A stretch of DNA of 64,000 bases from Tenrec ecaudatus (Eukaryota > Chordata > Mammalia > Afrosoricida > Tenrecidae). The stretch lies in NCBI RefSeq assembly GCF_050624435.1, contig NC_134535.1, positions 70,986,494 through 71,050,493 of the forward strand. Reading direction: 5' to 3'. Each line of letters begins with the position of its first letter. Within the stretch, counting starts at the first letter, position 1. A program made the translations under genes and the position numbers. Positions 53,156 through 64,000 of the stretch are shown piece after piece. A model generated the notes under the pieces. That model worked only from the letters and a program-made list of their open reading frames with translations, was not told the DNA's origin and searched no databases.

Positions 53156-56100
53156 ATAAAAATTGACTACTGTGTGCTACATCCCTGCTAAGCCTCCATA
53201 CATTTCAAATAGTTTATTTCATGTACCCTGTGTTATCTCCTGGCACATATACACACATATACACATCATCAGCCTCTATATTTTATATTTTCTCTGTCTG
53301 AAAGAGAAAAAAGATGGTATTAAGCCATCATTTCTGAAAGCAGAAAAGACTAGGCTGACCCAATGCTGTGGGAAAGGAAATAGAAACAATAAAATGTGCT
53401 GTCAAGGGAAAATCAAACATTTTCTAAAATAAACTAAGATTTAGGTTGCAAAAGCCTTTGTGGTTTGCAGTATCAACACTGGGTAAATCCGAGTGATTGT
53501 ATCCCTGCGTGTTCGAACTGTTGCTGAACACACCGATTTACAGAGTGAAGGGGAACCTCTTCCCTTGTTGGTTGCATTAGTCTTTGTACACCATGATCGC
53601 ACAATTGGAACCTTGTTTGAGCTGTGGATTAAAAATCCTAGGAGCATCCTTATTGTCTCCGTGCAGGGCACCTTTTATCTTTCTTTCTCCCCCTTTAAAA
53701 ATGGTCTTGCTTTTGTAGTATTGGAGACTACTTCTGCTGACATAGCATAGAAATAACTTTGAAATCCATGGTATAAATGCTTAACTCATATTGGTAGAAA
53801 ATATGAAATGGCAGGAGGAATATAGTATTAAGAAGAACTAAGAAAGGAAATAAGAAGACAACAATAGGAAGAAATCTGATTCTCTCTTTGATAAGAAGCA
53901 AAAGAGAGTTTGAGTGTGCATGGACATTCTCTAACAGATCAATGACAAAGGAGAATGCATGTGAGTAGAATTACTATCCTCAAGGTGGAAAAACCAACAA
54001 AGCCACACCCTGAAGTTCTGCAAAGCGGAAAGCTTCCCAGTGCTAATTGTGTGTGGTGGCACTTCGTAGGTTAGAGCTGACAACACACTTGCGTAGTCAT
54101 GGCTGAGGGCCGCTTTTCTGACTGCGCACCAGTGCTCATGCTCTGCTCTCTCCACTGAACCAATTACACTTTTAACATCGACTCCCCACCGAGACTGTTA
54201 ATACATGACAACCTTTCTTGGTCAAGCAGGCCTTATTTAAACGGAAGTTTCTCTAGAGAGTTTAAATGGTTTGGCACGGAAATAAATTACCCAGTGACAG
54301 CTCTGCTCCGTTTTGTTAGAACAGCATTAAGAAATGAAAGCGGCATGTATCCAGTTATGAAACTGATGGTTAATTCTTCAAAAATAGTCATTTGAGGCTC
54401 CCATTGAACACATAATGAGGGTCTGCATTAATAAAAAGGATGGATATTTGAAGAATAATCATGAAAACACTTATGACTCACCTGTGAGGTAAATTAGATA
54501 ACGTCCATCCTTGAGAACCACAGTAAGTCTCAGGACCAGAACTCTAGCTTTGGAGCTCACTGAAAGAAGATAGCAGACTACATGTTAGAGGGAAAGTCGA
54601 CGTTTCCAATCTCATTAGCAGAAGCCATTTAGGAAGGCTCTAGCTTAATATTCAAGAGAGGCAGGGCTTCACGGGATGGAGGTGACTAAAAGGGCAGTGC
54701 TGTCTTTGTGGTTCTCCCCAGAAGACCCTTTAATCATCGGGGGATAGCTCTAAAAGGAGCTCTAACATACATCACCAAGCATTTAATGACAAACCACTTT
54801 CTATAAACAAGGAAGTTTGGAAAATACTGCGCATTTTATTATAATGCTTGTGGGTTTATAAAGCACCACGTCACACTAGTGGCACTAAGAAATCCTGTGG
54901 CGTAAATAAACATGGTCCACTTTGCCTAGACCCGCCCAAGTTTGTTGGGGATGAAACACGCCCCCTCCGCAGCCTCCGCGGCTGCTGGCTCTTTCTTCAG
55001 AAGGCAAAGGAAGGGGATAGAGCGAGAGAAGCCTGTTCATCACGTGCTCTCCGAACAGACTTCAAACAAGGAATTCTTCTCAAGACTGGCACTCCATTAC
55101 TTCCCTTTGTGTTTGTCAACGAGGGAAAAATACCTTCTCAGGGTATATATTTAAAATAAAAATGTCTATCTTTTTAATATTTCCCTTTCTTAATGAATTC
55201 TTAGTACTTCTAAGGGGTTATTCCGCTCACTTGGAAACCAAATAAACAGTGAACTCATCAAAAATAGTAAATTGTAAGTGACATTCAGGAATTATTCATT
55301 ACAAACTTTCATTTATTGATGAGTAAAATGGGTTACCATTCTGCATGACATCTTATGCATCTACATATAATATGAACCTATATATACTTACACATGATAT
55401 TTGGAATTTACAATGTCTCCGTGTTCTGGAATTTTTAAAGTTTCTGTCAGACACTTTAGAGAAATAAAGCCTAACATACACTAATAGATAATAAGCCTTT
55501 TGGTTATTTGCTATGGTTATGGAGGTATCAGCTCCTTATTTTACTACATGGAAATGATGGTGTATGTTTTGACAATAAAAAGGCAGTAACTGATTTGTCC
55601 AACTAAATCTATGCAAATTATTCTCAATATCTTTATGCAACCATGTTTAACAAGTCACTAGACAAAGAGGCAAGAAGATAGGGTGGCAGGGTAAAACAAA
55701 AAGCAGCGATAGGAATCCTGCAGAATTAAGGTTACAGTCAAATGTACTGAAAATAGTGAAGTGCCATATTTTGCTCCCCTGACTTTTTCAATAGCTTTTG
55801 ACAGTTGGCTACACTCACATAGGGCTTCTAGCCAAGGGCAAGGAATGATTGACAGGGAAGTTGAGTTCCACTGAGGCCTGGCTCCCCGTGGATCTAGATT
55901 AGAGTTGAGTTGTATCCCCAAGTGACTGAGTAATATGGATCTCATAAGTAATCCAGATAAGACTCGTCCCAACTGACTCCCCTTCTCCTATGCGGTGAGC
56001 ATTATTCAGGCAAGATATTGAATGTGTTCAAGATGAGACGAAGACTGAAGATTGGTTTAATTTTCAGTTGATAAAATTCAGAGGAACTGTCCCATGAAAC

Positions 56101-56327
56101 ACTTAAAGGAACAAACAGGAATACAATAGAAGTTTATTGTTTAATTACTTGATGAAAACAACTTAAACATCCTCTGGTTTCTCTTCAGATTATACAAATC
56201 TTTCTCCTTTTACTAAAGATTTTCATGGAGAGGAACATTTCTGAGTCATAAACTAATTTTTTGAGGCTTTGCGCTTTCAAGGCTTATTAAAAAACACACC
56301 AACTTATGCATTCCATTTAAATGTACT
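53156..56327. other. Unassigned region, no gene supported
   Basis: About 3.2 kb, the longest stretch without a named repeat. A frame at 53493-53750 (+, 85 codons) and others at 54848-55159 (+) and 55658-55972 (-), each about 104 codons, have no family or motif I recognise. 54930-55040 is GC-richer (CCCCCTCCGCAGCCTCCGCG). Conserved non-coding sequence or very old repeats could be here but I cannot show it. Confidence 0.45.
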
Positions 56328-56668
56328 CTTGTTGTTATCAGCTGCCTCTGAGTTGGCTATTACCTCGTAATGACCCTGGCAGAGTGGAGCCTAAAGCTAC
56401 CCGGTCTTGCACCATCTCATGAGGGCCTGAGGACCAGTCCATTGTGACCCATAGGTTTCTCATTGGTTAATTTTCATAAGTAAATAAGCAGGTCTTTCTT
56501 CCTAGTCTAGAAGCTTTGCTGAAACCAGTTCAGCAACATAGCAGCATGCAAGTCTCCAGGAAGAAATCATTAGTGGCTGTTCATAGAGTATATTAAGCAG
56601 GAAATCATATCTGGGCCTCCTGCATGGAAGGCGAGAACTTTACCATGGAATCACCATTCAAAGATAGA
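56328..56668 (-). mobile_element. tRNA-Gly-headed composite SINE
   Basis: On the minus strand the head (56660 to about 56590) reads like a tRNA-Gly: TGGTGATTCCATGGTA (box A region), TTCTCGCCTTCCATGCAGGA (anticodon arm region, GCC-type) and a degraded box B (AGATATGATTTCC). The body (about 56570-56490) contains CAGCAAAGCTTCTAGACTAG, related to the RTE 5' UTR segment CAGAGCTTCCAGACTGAG. The tail (56460-56328) is RTE/AfroSINE-like and ends in the TTGTTGTTATCAG complement. No intact tRNA fold, so not a functional tRNA gene. Confidence 0.72.
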
Positions 56669-57254
56669 TCCTGCCTTTCAAAGATAGATGCTACTTACAG
56701 CCAAGTAAGAGGTCTTGACTGCTTAGCATATTACCAAGCTGCCATGATCTATTTGTTAATCATTTAATTGGATCCTAAGATTAATTTTAATTTAATAATA
56801 ATTAATGAATAAAATATTGATTATTTAATTAAATATTTATTTAGCTCCTATTATGTGTGGATCAGAATCTTAAATATTTTAAGTTAATAGAGAAGAAAAA
56901 ATAATACTTTGTAAAATCAGCAATCTTTTAAAATAAATAATCATTAGATGCTCCAGTGGAATTATATTAAATTAATCCATTCTTTTCCGAAGTTCTCAGG
57001 AATTTATTGCAGCTGTTTCTTTTCCTTCTTGTAGTAGTACATGTGTTTTACTGCTTGGTTTGTCTTCAGTACATAATTATTTCCATTGTAAATAGAATAT
57101 ATATGTTTAGGTTGGGTATAAAAGGGTAGTGAGTTAAAGTATGACTGAAACCACTGTCTTTGATACTGGCACTATGGTAGTAGAAGCAAACATTTGCTCA
57201 TTTTTATGCTCATATTTCATTTAGGAAGACATTCTGTCTCTTTGATTTTACCTC
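56669..57254. other. Unassigned AT-rich stretch
   Basis: About 590 bases. TTCAAAGATAGAT occurs at 56657-56669 and 56678-56690. Nothing else recognised. Confidence 0.45.
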
Positions 57255-57462
57255 CCCATTTGGTTGTAGTGGTTATGCTTTAGGCTGCTAACCAAGAGGT
57301 CAGCAGTTTGAAACCACCAGTGGCTCCAAAGGAGAAAGATGACAATTTCTACTCCCCTAATTAGTTACCCTCTCAGAAGGCCACAGGGATTGTTCTACCC
57401 TGTTCTATCTGCTCACTGTGGGAGGACATCCACTTTTTATCAGTGAGTGTGGTTTGAGGTTG
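57255..57462 (+). mobile_element. AfroSINE, well preserved
   Basis: TTTGGTTGTAGTGGTTATGC (head), TAGGCTGCTAACCAAGAGGT, CAGCAGTTTGAAACCACCAG (box B region) and GGAGAAAGATGACAATTTCT, followed by CACAGGGATTGTTCTACCCT and an altered end near TTATCAGTGAGTGTGG. Confidence 0.93.
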
Positions 57463-58973
57463 TTTTTGTTTTAATGAACAGCTTATGTCTTCCTGAATAC
57501 AGATAGACCTATTTGGAAGAAAGATATTGTTGTAATCTCTGTATATTTCTAATATTGATATTATCATCCTTCATTCTGGCAGTATGAGGAAGATATCACC
57601 CAATCTTTTGTATGGCTTTATAATAAATGTGGATCAAACACAGAACTGTTAATTCAAGACTTTGAGGGGACAACAAGCATGGATAAATTTCTACAAGTTT
57701 CCTAATATGTGAAAATTGATCCTGACATGTAGTTAGGGCTAACAGTAATAGTTACAGAGACACTAAGTAATTCTCCATAAAATATCTTTATGATGTTTGT
57801 GTTTCATTTGTTTGTTTTAAATATAATACACCATTTAGTTTTTCATAAGTGATTTACTTAATTATCCTCCTGCAGATTCTAACTCCCCTTGGAGCAAGCA
57901 AATGGCAGAATTAGCCATGGTCACTGATAAAGCCATTAGGTCTTTTGAGATAATGTTTTCTCAAAGAATCTTCCTTTTGCCTGGGGCAAACCGACAGTGT
58001 TCAATTCCCTGGCAAAGAATAAGACAATAATATATACATAAAATTCTTTTGTAATTAAGCTTTTTTCCAAAGCAGGTGCAATTGTACGTGGATACACAGT
58101 TCAATAAATAGATGATGATAGATAAATAGATAGATGGATATAGATCGCTAACATTATTTCTTATATAATTGTCTCTGTAGCAAAAACATAACTCTACAAG
58201 ATCTTGTATTAGGTATTCCTGTAGTAGAATGCATTTATTGGCCTCTTGAGAAACTATTCCCTAGAGTACTGTTCAGAGAAGGGCAAGATTTCAACAAACC
58301 CACTTACTAATGAAAGGATTCAAAATTCTATCTACCTTAGATACAGATTCTATTTACAGCTTTGCGCAAAGCATATTCTAGAGGAAAGTGTGAATACTCT
58401 CATGAGAATGAGATTGGTTTGAGCACACTGATTCTGCATGTGTCACACAAGATTACCTAGTTTCCCTAGCTCATTTAGGGAAAATCTTAGAAAGATCACA
58501 TCAAACATGCATAATGGAAATCTCCCACTTCATTGCAGATCTGAATATGTGTAGCTTACTGTAGCCATATTGGAGAAATCAGGAAATCAGATTAACTGCA
58601 GGATAACAAGCAGGTAATCCTTCTGGGATATAATGCAAGTAACGGAAAGGTTAGCAGTTAATGAAAACTCAGATCCTTTTACCCCTAAATTTAAAGTCAT
58701 AAGGGACCAGAAACAAGAAAATGCTTGCAGAAACAAGAAATTTGAGAAGAAATCATGAGTAATTTTGGACAGATAAAGAAAGTAGGTTTGCAAAAAGTAA
58801 ATGACTAATTCTTAGAGCTGAGAAGTGGCAAAGAATAAGCTCAAATTCAAATCTTTGTCACTAAAAACCATATTTCAGCATAGCAATTCTCTCTCAAAGT
58901 TAATTAAGTGTAATATACTAGCAATGATTGATAACGCATTTATAGTATAAAGAAATTGGAATTAAATAAAATT
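57463..58973. other. Unassigned AT-rich region
   Basis: About 1.5 kb with a short (GATA)n-like run at about 58110-58145. No gene seen. Confidence 0.5.
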
Positions 58974-59372
58974 TGTTAGTCTGGGTAAAATAAAAATGCA
59001 AATTCATAGACATTCACATTTGTATAAGAAAGAAGGTTATATACAAGAGCAGTGGAATATTGAAAAAAAACACCCCAGCCCAGTCCAGATCAAGTCCATA
59101 CATTCAATATTAGTCCATGGGTCTGATACCAATCTATAAAGTCCTCTTTAGACTCAGGAAACACATGCAATGACGCTGAAGGCAGGAAGACCGCAGGCCA
59201 GTGGGTGGGAATTCTTGTGGATCCAGTGTTGTAAGCACCTCGGGGCGGCAGGGGTCTCCAAGTGTCTCCTCCAGCTCAGGGCACTAGTAGAGTTCCATGT
59301 GTCTTGTCAGCTGCAATGTCTCCCAGGGAATGCTCTCAAGTCTCAAATTGGCACCAGATTATGTAACCATCA
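58974..59372 (+). mobile_element. LTR-like element, internally shortened
   Basis: TGTTAGTCTGGGTAAAATAA, CCCCAGCCCAGTCCAGATCA, AGGCCAGTGGGTGGGAATTC, ending CAGATTATGTAACCATCACA. It lacks about 130 bases of the GAGAATTC-containing part present at 28942-29482. Confidence 0.7.
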
Positions 59373-60387
59373 CAAACATCATCTGCATACTTGTATGAGA
59401 CATCACTCTGTGTATCATTAGCCCACTAAGAAATTAAAGTTATATTTCTCCTGTACTAGCTCATCAAAATATAAATTCACAATATTTTAGCTTTCCTAAG
59501 CTCTAAAATTATTTTTCATAAATTTTCCTCAGCAGTTTTGAAAAGAAATATCAGGAGTTCAAGAATACTCTGTGAACCATACAGAAGGACTACCAAAGAT
59601 GATAGTGTTTTCTACATACTTGTGGAAATAACATTTTTTATTGGTGCTATTTCACTTCTATTATAGGATTTTAACTATGATTATTTGCAGTGAAAATACA
59701 TTAAAAATGCCATGTCATAACGAGTAGGCCTTGGAACATGTAAAGAATGTAATAATTGCTTACGTGCAGTACAAGTAGCTAAAATTTTTTGAAATTTGTT
59801 CATTCAAACATAAAATGGGCATTATAACAGATATAGAAATCTTGTGACCTATAGATTATATTCATAACATATATGACTCAATCGTCTGTATACTTACTGT
59901 GATAATTAAACAGTATGACTAGATAATGTATTTTCAAATTAAACTTGCTAAAAGTTTAACTATTAATAATGTCTCATTTGTGTTTATGATTTCTCCTAAA
60001 CATAACTAAACATAAACTTAAACATGCAAATTTCCCTTCAGAAATATTTTTATTATGTGTTTCTACACAGAAGTGTATCACATGCAACTGTATATTACCA
60101 TCTTATGAATTTACCATTTCCTAGCTTATGAATGTATCATTTATAACCTATTTTCTCTAAAGAAATCATTAGAATTTATGGCATGAGTGGAAAATAAATG
60201 TAGATTAAGTAGCTAATGCACATTGATTCAAAGGATAAATTTATATTATAAAATACATTATTCAGTTCATGTTTTCTGGCAAACTCCAATTTTCTTATCT
60301 TTATAATAACACTATTAAAATAATATAGTCATTCTGACAGCAGTGCTCAAGTCTTTTTAAATTTCACATCTATTTCAATCTTGTATG
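59373..60387. other. Unassigned AT-rich stretch
   Basis: About 1.0 kb, nothing recognised. Confidence 0.5.
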
Positions 60388-60437
60388 TAGGGATCTCTAT
60401 GAGTCAGAATTGCCTCGAAGTCACCTAACAAAAACAA
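60388..60437 (+). mobile_element. AfroSINE/RTE 3' tail fragment
   Basis: TAGGGATCTCTATGAGTCAG, AATTGCCTCGAAGTCACCTA and ACAAAAACAAGG, a 50-base tail only. Confidence 0.65.
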
Positions 60438-61799
60438 GGATTTCAGCATTTCTCAGAAGTAGACATTCAGCTGACCTCCACCGAACTACCAATCACTCTA
60501 CCTAAAACAGCCTACCTGCTGTTCAGTTGGCACAGATGGTCTACCTAGCTAATTAAGAAAGACCCAATCACTTGATAACTAACAGCACATGTTCAGGTCT
60601 CATCCCTATTCGCAGGAGTCAACTTCTCAGATTTAGTCAGATGTCCAATAACACTAGTAATCAAATAAGTAATAAGCTAACGAAAAACATACTACTTTCA
60701 GATCATAGCAGCACCCTTTCCAGCTCCCTCGATTTGAAAGTATGGCCAAAATATTCTTCCTGAAGCAAGAATTACTCATATGGTTTTTCTAACAGTCCTC
60801 TCCACACAGTAACATTGACATCTGTAAAAGCAGACACAACATTTAATTTTATGCATTTATACATCTGTCTTTAGCTTCTAACGTAATTCCATCCATAGCA
60901 AAATAAGAGGCTTGGTGACATTTGTATCCGCTGTAACCGAAAAAGTGTTTGGAATGTAATAGAAACGAAGTGCTTGTTAATTGAGAAAAACATAATTTTG
61001 ATAGATGTGAGGCAGCAGAGGGTGCAAAGTTATAATCTCTGAAAAGATCTTGGAGCACAGCGTATCTGTCTACCTAATGAGGAATGATCCATTTAGTCAA
61101 TAACTAGCAGATCAGAGATAGGGTTAAGATAAAATACATAGATATGAATACCAACACATAAATATGTGCTTAAATCAATGTTCATCACTGCCATCACATT
61201 TCCAAATCTCCTGCAACAATTTCTCTTCAGTAAAACAATTATTTGGGGGGCCAAGATAGACTACTTGCACTAAAATAATTTAGTGCATACTAAATTAAGA
61301 ATACAGAAATGAGAAAAAAGAGCAGAAACCACTGGTCTGTGAAAAAAATCAACATTATTGCTTTCGTCAGCATCTCTTGGTTGTAATATCATTGGAATTT
61401 GCTAAGAATTGTATACATTCCTAAGTACACTAATAGCAATAAAAGTCAACTGTGAGATACAATGGGTTCTGGGGTAAAACAGCTACAAATGGTAACCACT
61501 GGAACACCATGCCCCAGTTCTTTGAAATATTTCAAGACATGTAGTTCAATAAAAATATTTTTCCTGTACTGTCGCCTAATGACAGAGCTAGATATTTTTG
61601 CATATAAGTAATGATCTCTGTAATTGATTAAACATGGCTCTGGTATTGTGTTAGTTTTAAGGTAACTGTTTTGGTGGATAAATAATAATGGTAAATTTCA
61701 CTACCAGTTGATTTCTACCACAAATATAAATAGCTTGAGAATATTTTAAATCTATGTGAAATAATTACCTAAACAGAGAAAACTAAGCACAAATAATTT
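60438..61799. other. Unassigned AT-rich region
   Basis: About 1.4 kb without a recognised repeat, frame or RNA gene. Confidence 0.5.
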
Positions 61800-62140
61800 G
61801 TGAGAAGATGAGGGTAGGATGCTGCACTTATTCAGTGCACAGCCCTGATGCAATAAATTGAAAGGATTTTCCCATGGCTTGTACAAGTGAACACGGGGAA
61901 AAACACCCATGCTTTGTACTGGGTCTATATTTGCATCTGACTCAGAGACCTCAGGATCTGCCAATCCTAGGAGTCACCAGGTTAACCTCTCACCCAAGGA
62001 CTTGGAACTCACCCAAACTTCAAGTTGCTCAATTCCACAATTACGTGAGAGGTTTTAAAATGCAAATTTCTTTTTATGTGTTCATATATAAGCTTCCTTG
62101 TCTTGCTTCCTCTGGAGAATCATCTCTTCCGAAGAAGCAA
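61800..62140. other. Possible LTR-like repeat (low confidence)
   Basis: A short-exon-like GC change and a right end TATATAAGCTTCCTTGTC then TTGCTTCCTCTGGAGAATC, similar in style to the end at about 50989-51007. It cannot be classified. Confidence 0.3.
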
Positions 62141-62289
62141 ACCTAAATAAGACATAAGGTAACTTAAAAAGTATTGCTCTTAAGGGTCAGTTCACAAACT
62201 CCAAACAATCTGCCTACACCTGTCTTAGCAATCAGTGGATGGTTACACACAAGCAGTCCTCAGAATACAGCATAGATATGCTTTCTCTT

Positions 62290-62428
62290 CCTACCACCCA
62301 GTCGAGTCCAGTTCACATTGACCCTACAGCACATGGGACAGCTGCCCCTGTGTACCATTTCCAACTGACGATTTCAAACTACTGACCTTGCAGGTGGTAA
62401 CCCAAAGGAACTACTATGCCACCAGCCT
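62290..62428 (-). mobile_element. AfroSINE, internally shortened
   Basis: CCACCCAGTCGAGTCCAGTT, ACATTGACCCTACAGCACATG, TTTCAAACTACTGACCTTGC, AACTACTATGCCACCAGCC: complement of tail through head. Confidence 0.8.
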
Positions 62429-62439
62429 CCCTAATAATA

Positions 62440-62880
62440 CACTTTATGTGCCTTCAGAAATGTTCCAGTCAAAGCAAGGCCTGCGGAAGGGATCTGCTGC
62501 TCCAGTTCAATTCAGGGCCGAGCAGGTAGATCAGGTTATGGTGACTGCTATCTGGGCCCCTCAAGCCTCAATCTACATCTCTTTTATCAGAGTACATGGG
62601 CAATTAAGAGTTTTAAGTAAATTGAAACTGCTCTAATTAAAAGAAAAAGACCACGTAATGTTTGTGTGTGTGTGTTTTTCCATCATGGTAATGCACCTGC
62701 TTATTGTCAAGAAGAACAAGGGTTGTCCTATGAGAATTTATTAGAGCACTTGCCCTCTCCCCTTACAACCTGATCTTGCCCCCTCAGACTTCTTTCAGTC
62801 TCCAAAACTCAAAGAAAAATTAAAGAGACATCATTTGAGTCCTTCAAGAATATCAACACATCATTCGGTGTAGTGTAATC
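62440..62880 (+). pseudogene. Mariner transposase remnant
   Basis: C-terminal two thirds of a mariner-type transposase. In the frame that ends at 62636 there is RKGSAAPVQFRAEQVDQVMV, TAIWAPQASIYISFIR, like the family's SA-KVMVTVFWD--GII--DF block. After a stop the sequence continues as HHDNAPAY-like (FSIMVMHLL in one frame), then CREEQGLSYENL-EHLPSP-like and DLAPSDFFQSPKLKEKL-like segments (to about 62830), all with frameshifts. The catalytic PSDFF Asp codon region (about 62780) is readable. No inverted ends found. It differs from the copies at 8747 and 28380. Confidence 0.75.
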
Positions 62881-62907
62881 AAAGTGTCTAATTCTCCCAG
62901 AAACACT

Positions 62908-64000
62908 GTTTCAGCTATTGTGTGTGCAGTCATGTCTGTTCTGACTCATAGTCACTCTGTGCACAACGAAATGAGACCCTTCTCATCTTTGTTCTGTTTG
63001 AGACTATTGCTGTGCAGCCACTGTGTGATCCTTCTTTTTGAGGGTTACCCTGCTTCTGATGGCCCTCCTCTTATTAAGGACAATAGCCTTTAACAGTGAC
63101 TGGTGTCTCATAATAACATACCCAAAATAAATGAGATGAGGTCTTGCCATCTCCCTTCTAAGGAGTATTCTGGCTAGACTTCCTCCTAACAGATTTGCTA
63201 GTTCTGGTCGTCCCTTGTACTTTCTGTATTCTTTGCCAACACCACAATTCAAACATGCAATTTCATCGTGGTTCTCATTACTCGCTTTCCAACTTTCACA
63301 TGCATATGAAGTGATAGAAAATATGAGGATTTGGGTCAGGCGCATTTTACTCCCCAACATGCCATCTTTGTTCTTTGACAATTACAGACATCTTGTGTAG
63401 CAGATATGCCTAATTCAGTAATGCCATTTGATTCCTTGACTGTTGTTGCTTCCTTGAGAATTGATTTTGCATTCAAATAAAATGTAATCCTTGATAATAT
63501 AAACCTTATCTCCTCTTATCAAAATACTATTATTGGTCAAGTTTGAAGATTTTTGTTTTCCTTACACAAACTTACAATCCATTCTAAAAGCTGCAGTCTT
63601 CGATTTCATCAGTAATTGCTTTAATTCCTCTTCACTTTCAGCAAGCAAGGCTGTTTTGTGTGCTTAGCAAATGTTGGTCATATGTCCCCTTCTAATACTG
63701 ATACTGTATTTTTCTTCATATAGTCAAGTTTCTTGGATTGTTTACTCAGGATACACATCATAAAATAAGTTCGATGAAATGACACAATTCTAACATGCAC
63801 TTTTATGATTTTAGTGTGCCGTATTCTCTTGATCTGTTCAAATGACTGCCTCTTGGCCTATGTACATGTTCCATGTGAGCTCAATGAAGTTTTCTGAAAT
63901 TCCCATTCTTCTCAAGGTTGTCCATAGTTTATTATGATTCCCACAGTTTAATGCATTTGCATAGTCAATAAAATGCAAAACACCTCTTTCTGGTATCCTC
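62908..64000 (-). mobile_element. RTE (BovB-type) LINE, 3' half, runs off the right edge
   Basis: Complement of the RTE tail (62928-63030), then C-terminal coding part, IALGKS block, catalytic region (about 63640-63675, degraded) and the NLYAEQ segment (GTTTACTCAGGATACACATC), reaching the V-R-MGIPEH block near 63910. The element continues beyond the window. Confidence 0.9.
63004..63381 (-). pseudogene. RTE reverse transcriptase C-terminal fragment
   Basis: A 125-residue uninterrupted frame with MLGSKMRLTQILIFSITSYA, CESWKASNE, then KGRPELANLLGGSLARILLR and HLIYFGYVIMRHQSLLKAIV. These match the K-RLTQAMVFSIASYACESW...RTN-SVLEE...ARL-YFGHVMRRD-SLEKDIM sequence that ends the RTE polyprotein. 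It is the longest intact piece of RTE protein here, but upstream sequence is frameshifted. Function of this C-terminal extension is probably RNA or template handling (family knowledge). Inactive. Confidence 0.85.

Noticed and set aside
56590..56660. tRNA-Gly gene
   Set aside because: The tRNA-like segment is the head of a SINE. Box B is degraded and the stems do not pair well, so it is not a working tRNA gene.
59170..59421. 83-codon plus-strand frame
   Set aside because: Falls inside an LTR-like repeat, and similar frames occur in its sister copies (29001-29400, 3667-3949).
1..64000. CRISPR array, operon, phage, toxin-antitoxin or other microbial system
   Set aside because: The window is densely filled with mammalian SINEs, LINEs and retrocopies. 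The direct repeats present are microsatellites or transposon copies, and there is no gene-dense coding layout.

Overview
The window looks like intergenic DNA from a placental mammal, very probably an afrotherian. AfroSINE copies (tRNA-derived, with the tail ending in TGAGTCG...GACTCGATGGCA), abundant RTE (BovB-type) LINE copies and a lineage-specific L1 family sit side by side, a combination I know only from Afrotheria. The AfroSINE variant here (a second block resembling GGAGAAAGATGAGGCTTTCT) and the G-rich L1 3' end make me favour a tenrec-like species over elephant. That species guess is from memory, not from a search. I see no intact protein-coding gene, functional tRNA or rRNA, CRISPR array, operon or prokaryotic system. 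The long open frames are antisense to repeats, lie in low-complexity tracts, or are eroded transposon proteins.

Layout. 1-7.6 kb: RTE copies on the + strand. The first is split by a processed pseudogene of ZNF207, and a second RTE tail is split by a tandem pair of LTR-like elements. There is also a + strand L1 3' end and an AfroSINE. 8.7-9.7 kb: a mariner DNA transposon with visible inverted ends and a broken transposase. 9.9-14.5 kb: a stack of minus-strand L1 pieces, younger then older, with nested SINEs. 16.4-19.3 kb: two more L1 pieces, one of them an ORF1 start plus 5' UTR. 20.1-25.8 kb: minus-strand RTE copies, one split by an L1 with a clear target-site duplication, and two RTE internal-deletion derivatives. 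28.4-32.9 kb: a mariner remnant, an LTR-like element and the most complete RTE copy (about 3 kb). 33.7-37.4 kb: an RTE fragment split by L1, paired (GA)n tracts and a retroelement 3' end. 38.5-42.8 kb: SINEs and an LTR-like element. 42.8-45.5 kb: L1 pieces and a 5' half of RTE. 46.6-53.2 kb: SINE-rich, with an RPS2-like pseudogene joined to an MLT1-like LTR. 53-64 kb: mostly unassigned AT-rich sequence with a tRNA-Gly-headed composite SINE, an LTR-like element, another mariner remnant and an RTE copy running off the right edge.

Nothing here works as a pathway. The coherent story is a retrotransposon ecosystem: RTE and L1 supply reverse transcriptase, AfroSINE and the tRNA-Gly SINE carry RTE-like tails, and L1-type activity explains the ZNF207 and probably the RPS2 retrocopies. 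The most noteworthy items are RTE derivatives in which the 5' UTR is fused directly to the 3' tail, and a tRNA-Gly SINE sharing both of those segments. All family assignments rest on remembered consensus features and translated motifs; boundaries are good to roughly 10-30 bases unless stated otherwise.
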